Notes: generated by a model not told the origin, from the sequence alone. Positions 1 to 6,107 are shown, numbered from the stretch's first letter. The stretch is 6,227 nt of DNA from CAIUPE01 sp037131735 (GCA_037131735.1 JBAXQM010000046.1:1-6227), one strand, 5' to 3'. A program made the numbers and translations.

Positions 1-1
1 G

Positions 2-154
2 ATCGCCCGCGTCATAAGCTACCGTATAGCGGTACTTATTCTAACCGCCGTGATTGTTGGCTTGAAGGAAGCGGTCATCATTCACATTCTGCTGACCATA
101 CTTCATTATGGCGTTGAACGCGTCTGGCTATTGATCGACTGGGGACGTGTTTAA
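2..154 (+). CDS. C-terminal fragment of a DUF2061-like small membrane protein (5' end outside window)
   Basis: An open frame runs from the window edge to TAA at 152-154, giving 50 residues with no start visible. The fragment begins IARVISYRIAVLILTA and ends YGVERVWLLIDWGRV. The pattern is an S-Y/W-R motif leading into a hydrophobic segment, a short polar break (GLKEA), a second hydrophobic segment, and a terminal ERVW...WGR. This is how I remember the DUF2061 family of small predicted inner-membrane proteins, which usually end in a Y-x-x-E-R-x-W motif; their function is unknown. Two membrane segments can be seen, at about fragment residues 8-20 and 25-38. The gene converges on the kinase with 23 bp between the stops and no obvious terminator hairpin. 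The reading frame is convincing; the family call is from memory of the motif and is moderate. Confidence 0.6.
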   Translation: MARVISYRIAVLILTAVIVGLKEAVIIHILLTILHYGVERVWLLIDWGRV

Positions 155-177
155 CTATTTAACCGCCGCATCAAAAC

Positions 178-1614
178 TCAATTTGAAAATTTTTTATTGA
201 GCGGCTTCAATTGTTCATAAGCCAATTGATAGGCGTCATAGCGCGCCTGATGGCGCGCGCTCATCGCAGCGTTTGAATCAAAAGCCTTGTCAAAGATAAC
301 AAAGTTTTTCGTTGCCTCACTGAGCGAATCAAAGAGTCCTACGCCAACACCAGCCATTAATGCCGCACCCAAAACGCCGGCATCACTCATCGCCGTGCGT
401 TTGATTGTTTTACCGAGAACATCACTTCGGATTTGGCACCAAAGATCGGATCGTGAACCGCCCCCTGAATGATGAATGAGATCAGCCGAACGTCCACCGG
501 AGTCTTGCAGTCGATCAAAAACAAGCCGCGCAGAATAGGCCACACCTTCTAGGACCGCCCGCGCAAGTTCTGCTGGCCCTGTCGCCGACATCAACCCCGT
601 AAAGGAGCCTTTTGCGTCCGTGTCCCATAGAGGCGCGCGCTCGCCTTCAAGATGCGGCAAGAAGAGCGGCACATGCGAAAGGTTTGCGCGTTCAGCAAGC
701 GCAAAAATATCCGACACATCATGCCCGAGCAGTTTGGCAACCCAATGTGCCGACGCGCCGCCCGATTGGGTCGGGCCCGCATGGAGCGTTAAGCCCTCAC
801 AAGTCGCAAAGGCAATCACACCCGGTGTTGGATGGCGTTGATGCGATATGATCCCAAGAATTTCACTTGTTCCACTCAGATAAAGCCCCTGCCCTTCTTG
901 AGATACACCTGCGCCGAAAAGTCCTGACCACGCATCCATCGCACTCGTGACAACGGGAACACCTGCACAAGGCAAGCCGCTTCTTATGCGCCCTGCAAGG
1001 GTCGTGAACGACTTGATACGCGGCAGTCGCTCTTTCGCTCCCGGCACGAGCGCAACAATTGGCTCGATCAAATCAAGAGACTGATCAAGAATGCCGAAAT
1101 TCGTCATCGGGTCGGCGACAACCTCACCTGTGAGCGCCGCAATACAATAATCTTTCGGCGCTAATACATAACGCGTACGCGACCATGTTTCCGGATCGGT
1201 GCGTGCAACATACCCCATGCGTGCCACCATATGACTTGCGTCAATCGGCAAAGGCGCGCCCCACCAGCGAATTTTATCGTCACTGTTTATTTTTGAATCA
1301 AGCGTCGCGGCATCAGATGCACAACGGGTGTCTTGCCATGTCATAGCCGGGCGAAGTGCATGCCCCTTATCATCAACAAACACATGCGTATTCACTTGCG
1401 AACAAAGGCCAATGGCTTTGGCTGACACATCGCGACTAAGCTCTGTGAGCGCTTTAAGAACAAGATCCATCCATTGTTTAGGATCTTGTTCAACATGACC
1501 AGGCGCAGGGCGGGATGTTGTGTAGGCTTCACCGAATCGACGAACCACATGACCGCGTTCATCAAACAGCGCCGCCTTCACCGCGGTCGTCCCCACATCA
1601 ATCCCGATCAACAT
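178..1614 (-). CDS. FGGY-family carbohydrate kinase, xylulokinase-like
   Basis: This cytoplasmic kinase should transfer phosphate from ATP to a sugar or polyol. At 478 aa it has the full length of XylB-type enzymes. The N-terminal phosphate motif GIDVGTTAVKAALFD is at residues 4-18, and WQDTR at 93-97 matches the W-x-D-x-R substrate region. The probable catalytic Asp is D227 in SAMDAWSGLFGAG. SGTSE (247-251) is the second phosphate loop, LPHLEGERAPLWD (319-331) is the conserved C-lobe strand, and GGGSRSDLWCQIRSDVLGK (384-402) is the adenosine-binding signature. Both lobes and all key motifs are present, so the enzyme looks active. The start at 1614 has an AAGGA ribosome site (complement of 1622-1626) 7 nt upstream. 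It diverges from the sugar-binding protein gene, so the two probably share substrate and control. Substrate is not determined: D-xylulose is the default, but other ketoses or polyols are possible. Confidence 0.9.
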   Translation of the reverse strand: MLIGIDVGTTAVKAALFDERGHVVRRFGEAYTTSRPAPGHVEQDPKQWMDLVLKALTELSRDVSAKAIGLCSQVNTHVFVDDKGHALRPAMTWQDTRCASDAATLDSKINSDDKIRWWGAPLPIDASHMVARMGYVARTDPETWSRTRYVLAPKDYCIAALTGEVVADPMTNFGILDQSLDLIEPIVALVPGAKERLPRIKSFTTLAGRIRSGLPCAGVPVVTSAMDAWSGLFGAGVSQEGQGLYLSGTSEILGIISHQRHPTPGVIAFATCEGLTLHAGPTQSGGASAHWVAKLLGHDVSDIFALAERANLSHVPLFLPHLEGERAPLWDTDAKGSFTGLMSATGPAELARAVLEGVAYSARLVFDRLQDSGGRSADLIHHSGGGSRSDLWCQIRSDVLGKTIKRTAMSDAGVLGAALMAGVGVGLFDSLSEATKNFVIFDKAFDSNAAMSARHQARYDAYQLAYEQLKPLNKKFSN

Positions 1615-1692
1615 CGCGCTATCCTTGTCACTGTCGCATGATTATGCTTTCTTCACGCCATTGACGCAAATGTTCAAGAAAATGGAGGAAAC
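1615..1692. promoter_or_regulatory. Divergent control region between kinase and sugar-binding protein genes
   Basis: These 78 bp must hold start signals for both directions. Visible elements are the dyad GCAT-GATT-ATGC at 1636-1647, the dyad TTGA-N9-TCAA at 1661-1677, the minus-strand promoter described separately, and a strong GGAGG ribosome site (1684-1688) for the binding protein. A TTGTCA box (1625-1630) resembles a plus-strand -35, but no good -10 lies 16-18 bp downstream. The nearest -10-like hexamer, TATGCT (1643-1648), is only 12 bp away. The plus-strand promoter is therefore not settled. Confidence 0.5.
1641..1669 (-). promoter_or_regulatory. Candidate sigma-70-like promoter for the FGGY kinase
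   Basis: On the minus strand a TTGCGT -35 (complement of 1664-1669) is followed by a 17-bp spacer and a CATAAT -10 (complement of 1641-1646, 5 of 6 consensus bases). The kinase start is about 27 bp beyond the -10. The -35 is poor (3 of 6). The -10 lies inside a small dyad, GCAT-GATT-ATGC (1636-1647), so a repressor there would block the promoter. This was read by eye only. Confidence 0.35.
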
Positions 1693-2619
1693 ATGTCAAG
1701 AAAATCAAATTTCGCATGGGGATTGATTGCCGCCACCTTTATCGGCGCTGCCAGTGCACAGGCCGCAGGCGAAAAAATCGCCATTGTCACGCCCTATCTT
1801 GCCCAACCCGGCACACAATTCTATGTCGAAGCGTTCCAAGCAAAGGCCAAGGAATTTGGCTGGCAAGTGAATGTCGTTGACACCAAGGGTGACGTTGCTG
1901 CGGCGGTTGGTCGCATTGAAGACGCTGCCAACCAAAAAGTGTCGGCCATTGTCATCAATGTTGATCCGTCACAAGTCGCAGCCGGTTTAGAAGCCGCGAA
2001 GGCGGCAGGCGTTCCGGTCTTCGGGATGGACTCGGGCGCAACACATCTTCTGGTTACGAATGTCACCAGCAATGGTTATGCGATGGCGGCTGATACCGCG
2101 TCTTATGTTGCCAACCGCATTGGCGGCAAAGGCAATGTTGTGATGTTCGTGTTTGATGCGTTTCCACCCGTACAACAACGCGGTGTGATTGCGGATACGA
2201 TCTTCAAGAACAATCCGGATATCAAAGTGCTTGATCGTGTCACGCCAGACGTGAAAGACGGCGGCATTGCTGATAGCCGCGCGAAGATGGAAGCCATCCT
2301 CGCTGCCAATCCAAAGAAGGGTTCGATTGCGGCTGTATGGGCCGCATGGGATCAACCAGCTCTCGGCGCCTTGCAAGCCATTGAAGCGGCAGGCCGTGGC
2401 AATGAAGGCATCGTGATCACTGGCATCGACGCAAACCCGCAAGCGCGTGAAGCAATTGCAAAGGGTGGCAATTTCGAAGCCTCAATGGCACAGGACTTCA
2501 AAGGCATTGGCGCAATAACAGCCGAAGCGGTTAAGCGCCATCTTGGTGGTGAAAAAATCAAGCAAAGCGTGATCTATGTGCCCACCACACTGATCACCTC
2601 GGCGAATGCCGGCAAGTAA
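1693..2619 (+). CDS. Periplasmic sugar-binding protein of an ABC importer (ribose/galactose-type, Peripla_BP_4-like)
   Basis: This 308-aa protein should bind a sugar or polyol in the periplasm and deliver it to the permease encoded next. Residues 1-24 are a signal peptide: a basic start (MSRKSN), a hydrophobic core at about 8-20, and a probable AQA|AGEK cleavage site. The mature protein follows the type I two-lobe fold: the first strand KIAIVTPYL (28-36), a DP-containing strand IVINVDPSQ (86-94), the GMDSG ligand loop (D113), QQRGV (161-165), AAWDQPALGA (D220) and TGIDANPQA (D246). It ends in VPTTLITSANAGK, typical of the family. A GGAGG ribosome site 4 nt before ATG suggests high expression, as expected for a binding protein. 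The family is secure; the ligand cannot be told. Its position opposite an FGGY kinase favours a pentose, ketose or polyol. Confidence 0.92.
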   Translation: MSRKSNFAWGLIAATFIGAASAQAAGEKIAIVTPYLAQPGTQFYVEAFQAKAKEFGWQVNVVDTKGDVAAAVGRIEDAANQKVSAIVINVDPSQVAAGLEAAKAAGVPVFGMDSGATHLLVTNVTSNGYAMAADTASYVANRIGGKGNVVMFVFDAFPPVQQRGVIADTIFKNNPDIKVLDRVTPDVKDGGIADSRAKMEAILAANPKKGSIAAVWAAWDQPALGALQAIEAAGRGNEGIVITGIDANPQAREAIAKGGNFEASMAQDFKGIGAITAEAVKRHLGGEKIKQSVIYVPTTLITSANAGK

Positions 2620-2628
2620 TCTGATATT

Positions 2629-3612
2629 ATGACCGATAAAGTGAGGGTTGCCTTGGGCTTCGTAAAGCAAAACGCAACCCTCGCTGCTTTTTTGGTTCTG
2701 ATTGTATTTTTCTCAATCATGCTGCCCGAGACATTTCTGACGGGGCGCAATCTCTTTAACATCACCCAACAAATGAGCATGCTGATGGTGACCGCTTGCG
2801 CGATGACCATTGTCATGGCGATGGGCGATTTTGATTTGAGTGTCGGCTCAATGGCGAGCCTCGTAGGCATCGTCGCCGCCGTGACATTTCGCGGAACAGG
2901 AAGTGAAAGCGCAAGCTTCTTCATCGCATTGTCGATTGGTCTCATCGGCGGCGCACTCAACGGCTTTCTGGTGAGTTATCTCAACATTCTTCCCTTTGTC
3001 GCTACACTGGGATCTCTGACAATATTCAGTGGCTGCGCTTTTCTCATTGCCGGTGGCAAAACCTTATTTGGCACGGAGATCCCGCCTCACTTCAGCGCCT
3101 TTGCGCGCGGCGGCGTGCCGTTAATGAGCGCTGAGAGTTTTACGCTCACTCTTCCCAATCTAACGATTGTTGCTGCCTTCATTCTGCTGCTTGTTTGGTT
3201 CCTCTTGACCAAAAAAATATTCGGCCGTCATCTTTATGCGATTGGCGGGAATGCTGAGGCCGCCCTATTGGCGGGCATTGATGTAAAACGCACGCGGCTG
3301 ATTGCCTTCATGTTGTCAGGCCTTGGCGCGGCACTTGCCGGCCTCATGTATATGAGCCGCGTCGCGTCCGCGAACCCGACGCAAGGTGCGGGATTAATGC
3401 TTGATGCTATTGCCGCTGTCTTTATCGGCATGACGATGAATCATCAGGGTGAACCGAAAGTGCTCAACACATTGATCGGTGTATTGTTTTTGGGCGTCTT
3501 GTCGAATGGGCTAACGCAACTGAGCGTCGACAGCTATGTGCGTGATATTCTTGTCGGCGCTTTGATCATCTTGGCGGTTTCGGCAAGCCGTCTTGAGACA
3601 TTATCTCGCTAA
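2629..3612 (+). CDS. Sugar ABC transporter inner-membrane permease, RbsC-like (BPD_transp_2)
   Basis: This 327-aa integral membrane protein should form the importer channel, probably as a homodimer. Hydrophobic segments lie at about residues 17-33, 50-66, 72-88, 95-117, 120-141, 177-194, 223-245, 257-270, 281-298 and 304-318. Family hallmarks are GDFDLSVGS (66-74, the G-x-x-D-L-S-V-G-S motif), FGRHLYAIGGNAEAALLAGI (198-217, the cytoplasmic loop expected to contact the ATPase) and LDAIAAVFIGMT (258-269). ATG 2629 follows the binding-protein stop by 9 bp, so the genes are one transcript. No Shine-Dalgarno sequence is visible, so translation is probably coupled to the upstream gene. GTG 2641, four codons in, has no ribosome site either. 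The partner ATPase is not encoded nearby. Confidence 0.93.
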   Translation: MTDKVRVALGFVKQNATLAAFLVLIVFFSIMLPETFLTGRNLFNITQQMSMLMVTACAMTIVMAMGDFDLSVGSMASLVGIVAAVTFRGTGSESASFFIALSIGLIGGALNGFLVSYLNILPFVATLGSLTIFSGCAFLIAGGKTLFGTEIPPHFSAFARGGVPLMSAESFTLTLPNLTIVAAFILLLVWFLLTKKIFGRHLYAIGGNAEAALLAGIDVKRTRLIAFMLSGLGAALAGLMYMSRVASANPTQGAGLMLDAIAAVFIGMTMNHQGEPKVLNTLIGVLFLGVLSNGLTQLSVDSYVRDILVGALIILAVSASRLETLSR

Positions 3613-3629
3613 GGCTCGAAACTGAGCCT
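3612..3629 (+). terminator. Hairpin at the permease stop codon, possible weak terminator or mRNA-stabilising stem
   Basis: AGGCTC (3612-3617) pairs perfectly with GAGCCT (3624-3629) around a GAAACT loop, and the stem begins on the last base of the permease TAA. No run of T follows (the next bases are CCGCGCCTTGTT), so intrinsic termination would be weak at best. It may instead protect the 3' end of the transporter message. The 121-bp gap before the next gene fits a transcript boundary here. Confidence 0.35.
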
Positions 3630-3733
3630 CCGCGCCTTGTTAATGATCCACAATACATGAGATCATAGGTTCTAACATCGGATCAAAAAGGGGGCCATGA
3701 TGTACCGCTCCCCGTAACGCGCAAGGACACATA

Positions 3734-4396
3734 ATGACCATTCTGATCACAGGTGCCAATCGGGGCATCGGCCTCGCTCTCGCCCAGTTTGAGGCCGGAC
3801 AAGGCAACGATGTCATCGCCACAACGCGCGGAGAAATCCCCCAAAACACAACCGGCATTTATTGGGAGAAGCTTGATGTCACGCAGAGTGACTCGCATAA
3901 GGCGCTCGCATCTCGTCTCAAGGGCCGCCCTCTTACAAGGCTCATTTGTAATGCCGGTGTGCTTTTAGATCGGAACGAAGCCCTTGAAAGCGGTTACGCA
4001 GCGGATCTCTGGGCCCAGTCATTTGCCGTGAATGTCACGGGCGTCTTTTTGACCATTCAAACTTTGCTACCCAATATTCTTGCCGGCCACGGAAAGATTG
4101 CAATCATCTCCTCGCAGATGGGATCGACCACGCGCGCGCCAGGCGGTTCTTATATTTATCGCGCGTCGAAAAGCGCGGCCCTTAATCTCGGGCGCAACCT
4201 TGCATCAGACCTAAGACCAAAAGGCATTTCTGTCGGCATTTATCATCCGGGATGGGTCAAGACCGATATGGGTGGCAGCGGTGCCGACATCAGCGTTGAA
4301 GAGTCAGCTAAGGGGCTCTCGACGCGCCTTGATGCACTCTCGCTTGAGACAACGGGCTGCTTTGAATGTTGGGATGGACGACCACACGCCTTCTAG
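3734..4396 (+). CDS. Short-chain dehydrogenase/reductase (SDR), probably NADP(H)-dependent
   Basis: This 220-aa cytoplasmic oxidoreductase has a Rossmann fold. TGANRGIG (6-13) is the dinucleotide-binding turn, LDVT (47-50) contacts adenine, and CNAG (72-75) and N100 in FAVNVTG are the structural and catalytic Asn sites. ISSQMGS (125-131) carries the catalytic Ser, and YRASK (142-146) is the catalytic Y-x-x-x-K. HPGWVKTDMGG (171-181) is the Pro-Gly and Thr cofactor segment. R10 and R32 suggest NADP(H) preference. The HPGW-x-x-TDMGG ending and short length resemble the sniffer/CsgA-like SDRs rather than FabG. ATG 3734 has AAGGA (3723-3727) 6 nt upstream. The substrate is unknown. Its neighbours suggest sugar or polyol oxidation, but SDR specificity cannot be read from sequence. 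Confidence 0.9.
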   Translation: MTILITGANRGIGLALAQFEAGQGNDVIATTRGEIPQNTTGIYWEKLDVTQSDSHKALASRLKGRPLTRLICNAGVLLDRNEALESGYAADLWAQSFAVNVTGVFLTIQTLLPNILAGHGKIAIISSQMGSTTRAPGGSYIYRASKSAALNLGRNLASDLRPKGISVGIYHPGWVKTDMGGSGADISVEESAKGLSTRLDALSLETTGCFECWDGRPHAF

Positions 4397-4430
4397 TCTT
4401 TAGATCATATGCAGGAACGGAAATGCAATC

Positions 4431-5450
4431 ATGAGTTTCGATAGTGAAGCTTTCATCCGTGGCATGCCGAAAGCCGAATTGCATGTGCATATCGAAGGGA
4501 CGCTTGAGCCCGAGATGATGATGGAACTCGCCAAGCGCAATGGCGTGTCACTCCCTTTTCAAAATGTCGAAGAAATCAGGAAGGCCTATCAGTTTGGATC
4601 TCTGCAAGATTTTCTCGATCTTTACTATGCCGGCATGTCGGTTCTCAAAACGGAACGTGATTTTTTTGACCTTACTTATGCCTATCTCACGCGGATGAGA
4701 CAGGAACACACACGTCACGTCGAAATCTTCTTTGACCCTCAAGGCCATACGGAACGCGGCGTTGCCTTTGATACGGTTCTTGATGGCATATCCTCAGCGC
4801 TGGAGAAAGCGCAAAGGGAATTCGGAATCACATCACGACTAATTATGTGCTTCCTTCGGCATCTTTCAGAAGAGTCCGCATTTGAAACATTTGGTCATGC
4901 TTGCCGGTGCAAGAGCCGCATTTTTGGCATTGGTCTCGATTCCTCCGAAAAAGGTCATCCGCCTTCAAAATTTTCACGCGTTTACAAAGCGGCGCGCGAG
5001 GAAGGATTTTATCCCGTCGCCCATGCGGGCGAAGAGGGCCCACCCTCATACGTGTGCGAAGCGCTTGATGATTTGAAAGTTAAGCGCATTGATCACGGCA
5101 ATCGCGCGCTTGAAGATCCAGCACTCGTGAAACGCATTGCCGATGAAAAGATTCCGCTCACTGTTTGCCCGCTTTCAAACAAAAGGCTTCAGGTCTGCCC
5201 TGATTTGACGCAACACCCGTTACGCAAAATGCTCGATGCTGATTTGATCGTTACAATCAATTCGGATGATCCATCTTATTTCGGCGGCTATCTCACAGAT
5301 AATTTTCTTGCCATCGCTGATGCGTTATCTCTTAATCGTAAAGCGATTGAGACACTTGGTCGCAATGCCTTCATCGCGAGCTTTTTATCGAATCAGGACA
5401 AACAAAAGGCGCTTGATGATTTCGATGCTTATGCCAAAGGCTTTCGATGA
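4431..5450 (+). CDS. Adenine deaminase of the adenosine-deaminase-like family (adenine to hypoxanthine)
   Basis: This 339-aa cytoplasmic metalloenzyme should convert adenine and water to hypoxanthine and ammonia in purine salvage. Zinc ligands are H18 and H20 (KAELHVHIEGTLEPE), H198 (VAHAGEEGPP) and D279. E201 is the proton donor, H222 lies in RIDHGNRA, and D280 in NSDDPSYFGGY contacts the base. The segments FLDLYYAG, FFDPQGHTERG, FLRHLSEESA, GLDSSEKGHPPSKF and TVCPLSNKRLQV match the proteobacterial adenine deaminases (Pseudomonas PA0148 type) as I remember them, not classical adenosine deaminase. Automated pipelines often label such proteins 'add'. All catalytic residues are present. It lies 34 bp after the reductase and may be cotranscribed. 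The ribosome site is weak (GGA at 4419-4421, 9 nt from ATG), but the only nearby upstream ATG (4423) is out of frame and closes at once. Confidence 0.9.
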   Translation: MSFDSEAFIRGMPKAELHVHIEGTLEPEMMMELAKRNGVSLPFQNVEEIRKAYQFGSLQDFLDLYYAGMSVLKTERDFFDLTYAYLTRMRQEHTRHVEIFFDPQGHTERGVAFDTVLDGISSALEKAQREFGITSRLIMCFLRHLSEESAFETFGHACRCKSRIFGIGLDSSEKGHPPSKFSRVYKAAREEGFYPVAHAGEEGPPSYVCEALDDLKVKRIDHGNRALEDPALVKRIADEKIPLTVCPLSNKRLQVCPDLTQHPLRKMLDADLIVTINSDDPSYFGGYLTDNFLAIADALSLNRKAIETLGRNAFIASFLSNQDKQKALDDFDAYAKGFR

Positions 5451-5577
5451 AGCGAAAAATACAGTAGCATCGTCAATCGCTTTAAATGATTGAGCTATTA
5501 TGCCTTCTGTTGTTTTAGAAATCCAAACTCATATCCTTGCCGTTTTGTTGAAAAGTAGGTTCTTGGGAGTTCGTTCT

Positions 5578-5943
5578 GTGAAAAGCGATGTGCGTTGTTT
5601 CTCTACCATTTTGGCAATTGCTGTTCTAGGTTTTGCTCCAACCGCGTGGGCTCTCGATGATGGGTGGTATGAGGCCAAATCTGCTACCGGGTCATGCACG
5701 GGGCCGATGATGCGTTCGACGGTGGCCGTTGATCAGGGCGCACCGGTTTCATTGTCGTTCACGAGTGAATCATTTTCATTCCCTATCCCGATCAAGCCGT
5801 CAAAATCAGCAAAAACAACAAAGATGACGGGTAGTGGAGAGCAGTTTGATGTTTCTCTTGCTGAAGTTTCGAAGAACAAGCTCACGATCAAACTGATCGG
5901 CGGAGAATGCCGCGGCGCACAGGTCGTTTACGAGAAGAAATAG
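5578..5943 (+). CDS. Small secreted protein of unknown function, GTG start
   Basis: I do not recognise this family. Started at GTG 5578, it is 121 aa with a clear signal peptide: basic residues K2 and R6, a hydrophobic core at about 9-20 (STILAIAVLGFA), and a probable cleavage site TAWA|LDDG after residue 25. GGGAG (5565-5569) sits 8 nt upstream. The frame is open back to ATG 5500, which would add 26 residues and bury the signal, and has no good ribosome site. The mature part is about 96 aa and rich in Ser, Thr and Lys, with two cysteines (C40 in GSCTGP, C111 in GECRGA) that could form a disulfide. It starts with DDGWYEA, ends in VVYEKK and has alternating beta-like stretches. No lipobox or membrane anchor is seen, so it is probably a soluble periplasmic beta-sheet protein. 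It lies 127 bp after the deaminase and is probably transcribed separately. Confidence 0.75.
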   Translation: MKSDVRCFSTILAIAVLGFAPTAWALDDGWYEAKSATGSCTGPMMRSTVAVDQGAPVSLSFTSESFSFPIPIKPSKSAKTTKMTGSGEQFDVSLAEVSKNKLTIKLIGGECRGAQVVYEKK

Positions 5944-6013
5944 CGATTGCTTCACAAGCTGGTCCAACCACGATCATACACGATACAATCTAAATTCTCG
6001 TTCAATGGCGTTT

Positions 6014-6039
6014 CCAATTAAACCGATTGGTCTAATTGG
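6014..6039. promoter_or_regulatory. 26-bp interrupted palindrome, candidate operator
   Basis: The left arm CCAATTA (6014-6020) mirrors TAATTGG (6033-6039) exactly. Inside it, ACC (6022-6024) mirrors GGT (6029-6031) around GATT, with one mismatched pair (6021/6032). This gives 10 of 11 paired positions. ATTGG also occurs as a direct repeat at 6026 and 6035. There is no T-run after it, so it looks like a protein-binding site rather than a terminator. The TTGGT/ACCAA character loosely recalls GntR/FadR-type operators, but I cannot assign a regulator. Confidence 0.5.
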
Positions 6040-6040
6040 G

Positions 6041-6054
6041 AGCTTGCCGAAGCT
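6041..6054. repeat. Short inverted repeat AGCTT-GCCG-AAGCT
   Basis: AGCTT (6041-6045) and AAGCT (6050-6054) are perfect complements around GCCG. The repeat sits between the two larger dyads, 1 bp after the first and touching the second. Taken alone a 5-bp dyad is common; it is listed because of its place in the array. Confidence 0.3.
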
Positions 6055-6070
6055 GTGAAATAAATTTCAC
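6055..6070. promoter_or_regulatory. 16-bp near-continuous palindrome, candidate operator
   Basis: GTGAAAT (6055-6061) and ATTTCAC (6064-6070) are exact inverted copies separated by AA. Fourteen of 16 bases pair, with the compact form of a helix-turn-helix dimer site. It ends 8 bp before the -35 of the downstream promoter, and its centre is about 51 bp before the expected transcription start, so activation or roadblock repression are both possible. The regulator is unknown. Confidence 0.5.
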
Positions 6071-6078
6071 CTTTTAGG

Positions 6079-6107
6079 TTGTCGCCGCACCCGCCCGCCC
6101 CTATACC
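6079..6107 (+). promoter_or_regulatory. Sigma-70-like promoter for the gene at 6136
   Basis: TTGTCG (6079-6084) and TATACC (6102-6107) are separated by exactly 17 bp, each matching 4 of 6 consensus bases. The spacer is GC-rich. Transcription would start near 6114, giving a leader of about 22 nt before ATG 6136 that contains the GAGGA ribosome site. Confidence 0.5.

Noticed and set aside
1625..1648. TTGTCA and TATGCT as a plus-strand promoter for the binding protein
   Set aside because: The spacing is 12 bp, too short for sigma-70 recognition.
1987..2442. 151-codon open frame on the minus strand
   Set aside because: It lies wholly inside the binding-protein gene, has no family motifs, and is rich in Arg, His and Cys as expected for the antisense of a coding sequence.
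2574..2960. 128-codon open frame on the minus strand
   Set aside because: It is antisense to the permease start and the binding-protein end, with a low-complexity Met/Thr/Ile composition that mirrors membrane-protein codons.
5473..5493. TCAATC-N9-GATTGA stem after the deaminase as a terminator
   Set aside because: The stem is AT-rich with a 9-nt loop and no T-run follows, so it is too weak to call.
5510..5537. TTGTTT-N16-TATCCT as a promoter for the small secreted protein
   Set aside because: Only 3 of 6 bases match at -35 and the spacing is 16 bp; AT-rich DNA gives this often.
5500..5577. ATG 5500 as start of the small secreted protein
   Set aside because: There is no good ribosome site, and the extra 26 residues would displace the signal peptide; GTG 5578 has GGGAG 8 nt upstream.
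5969..5988. Tandem CACGAT copies 10 bp apart
   Set aside because: Only two 6-base copies with diverging flanks; too little to separate from chance.
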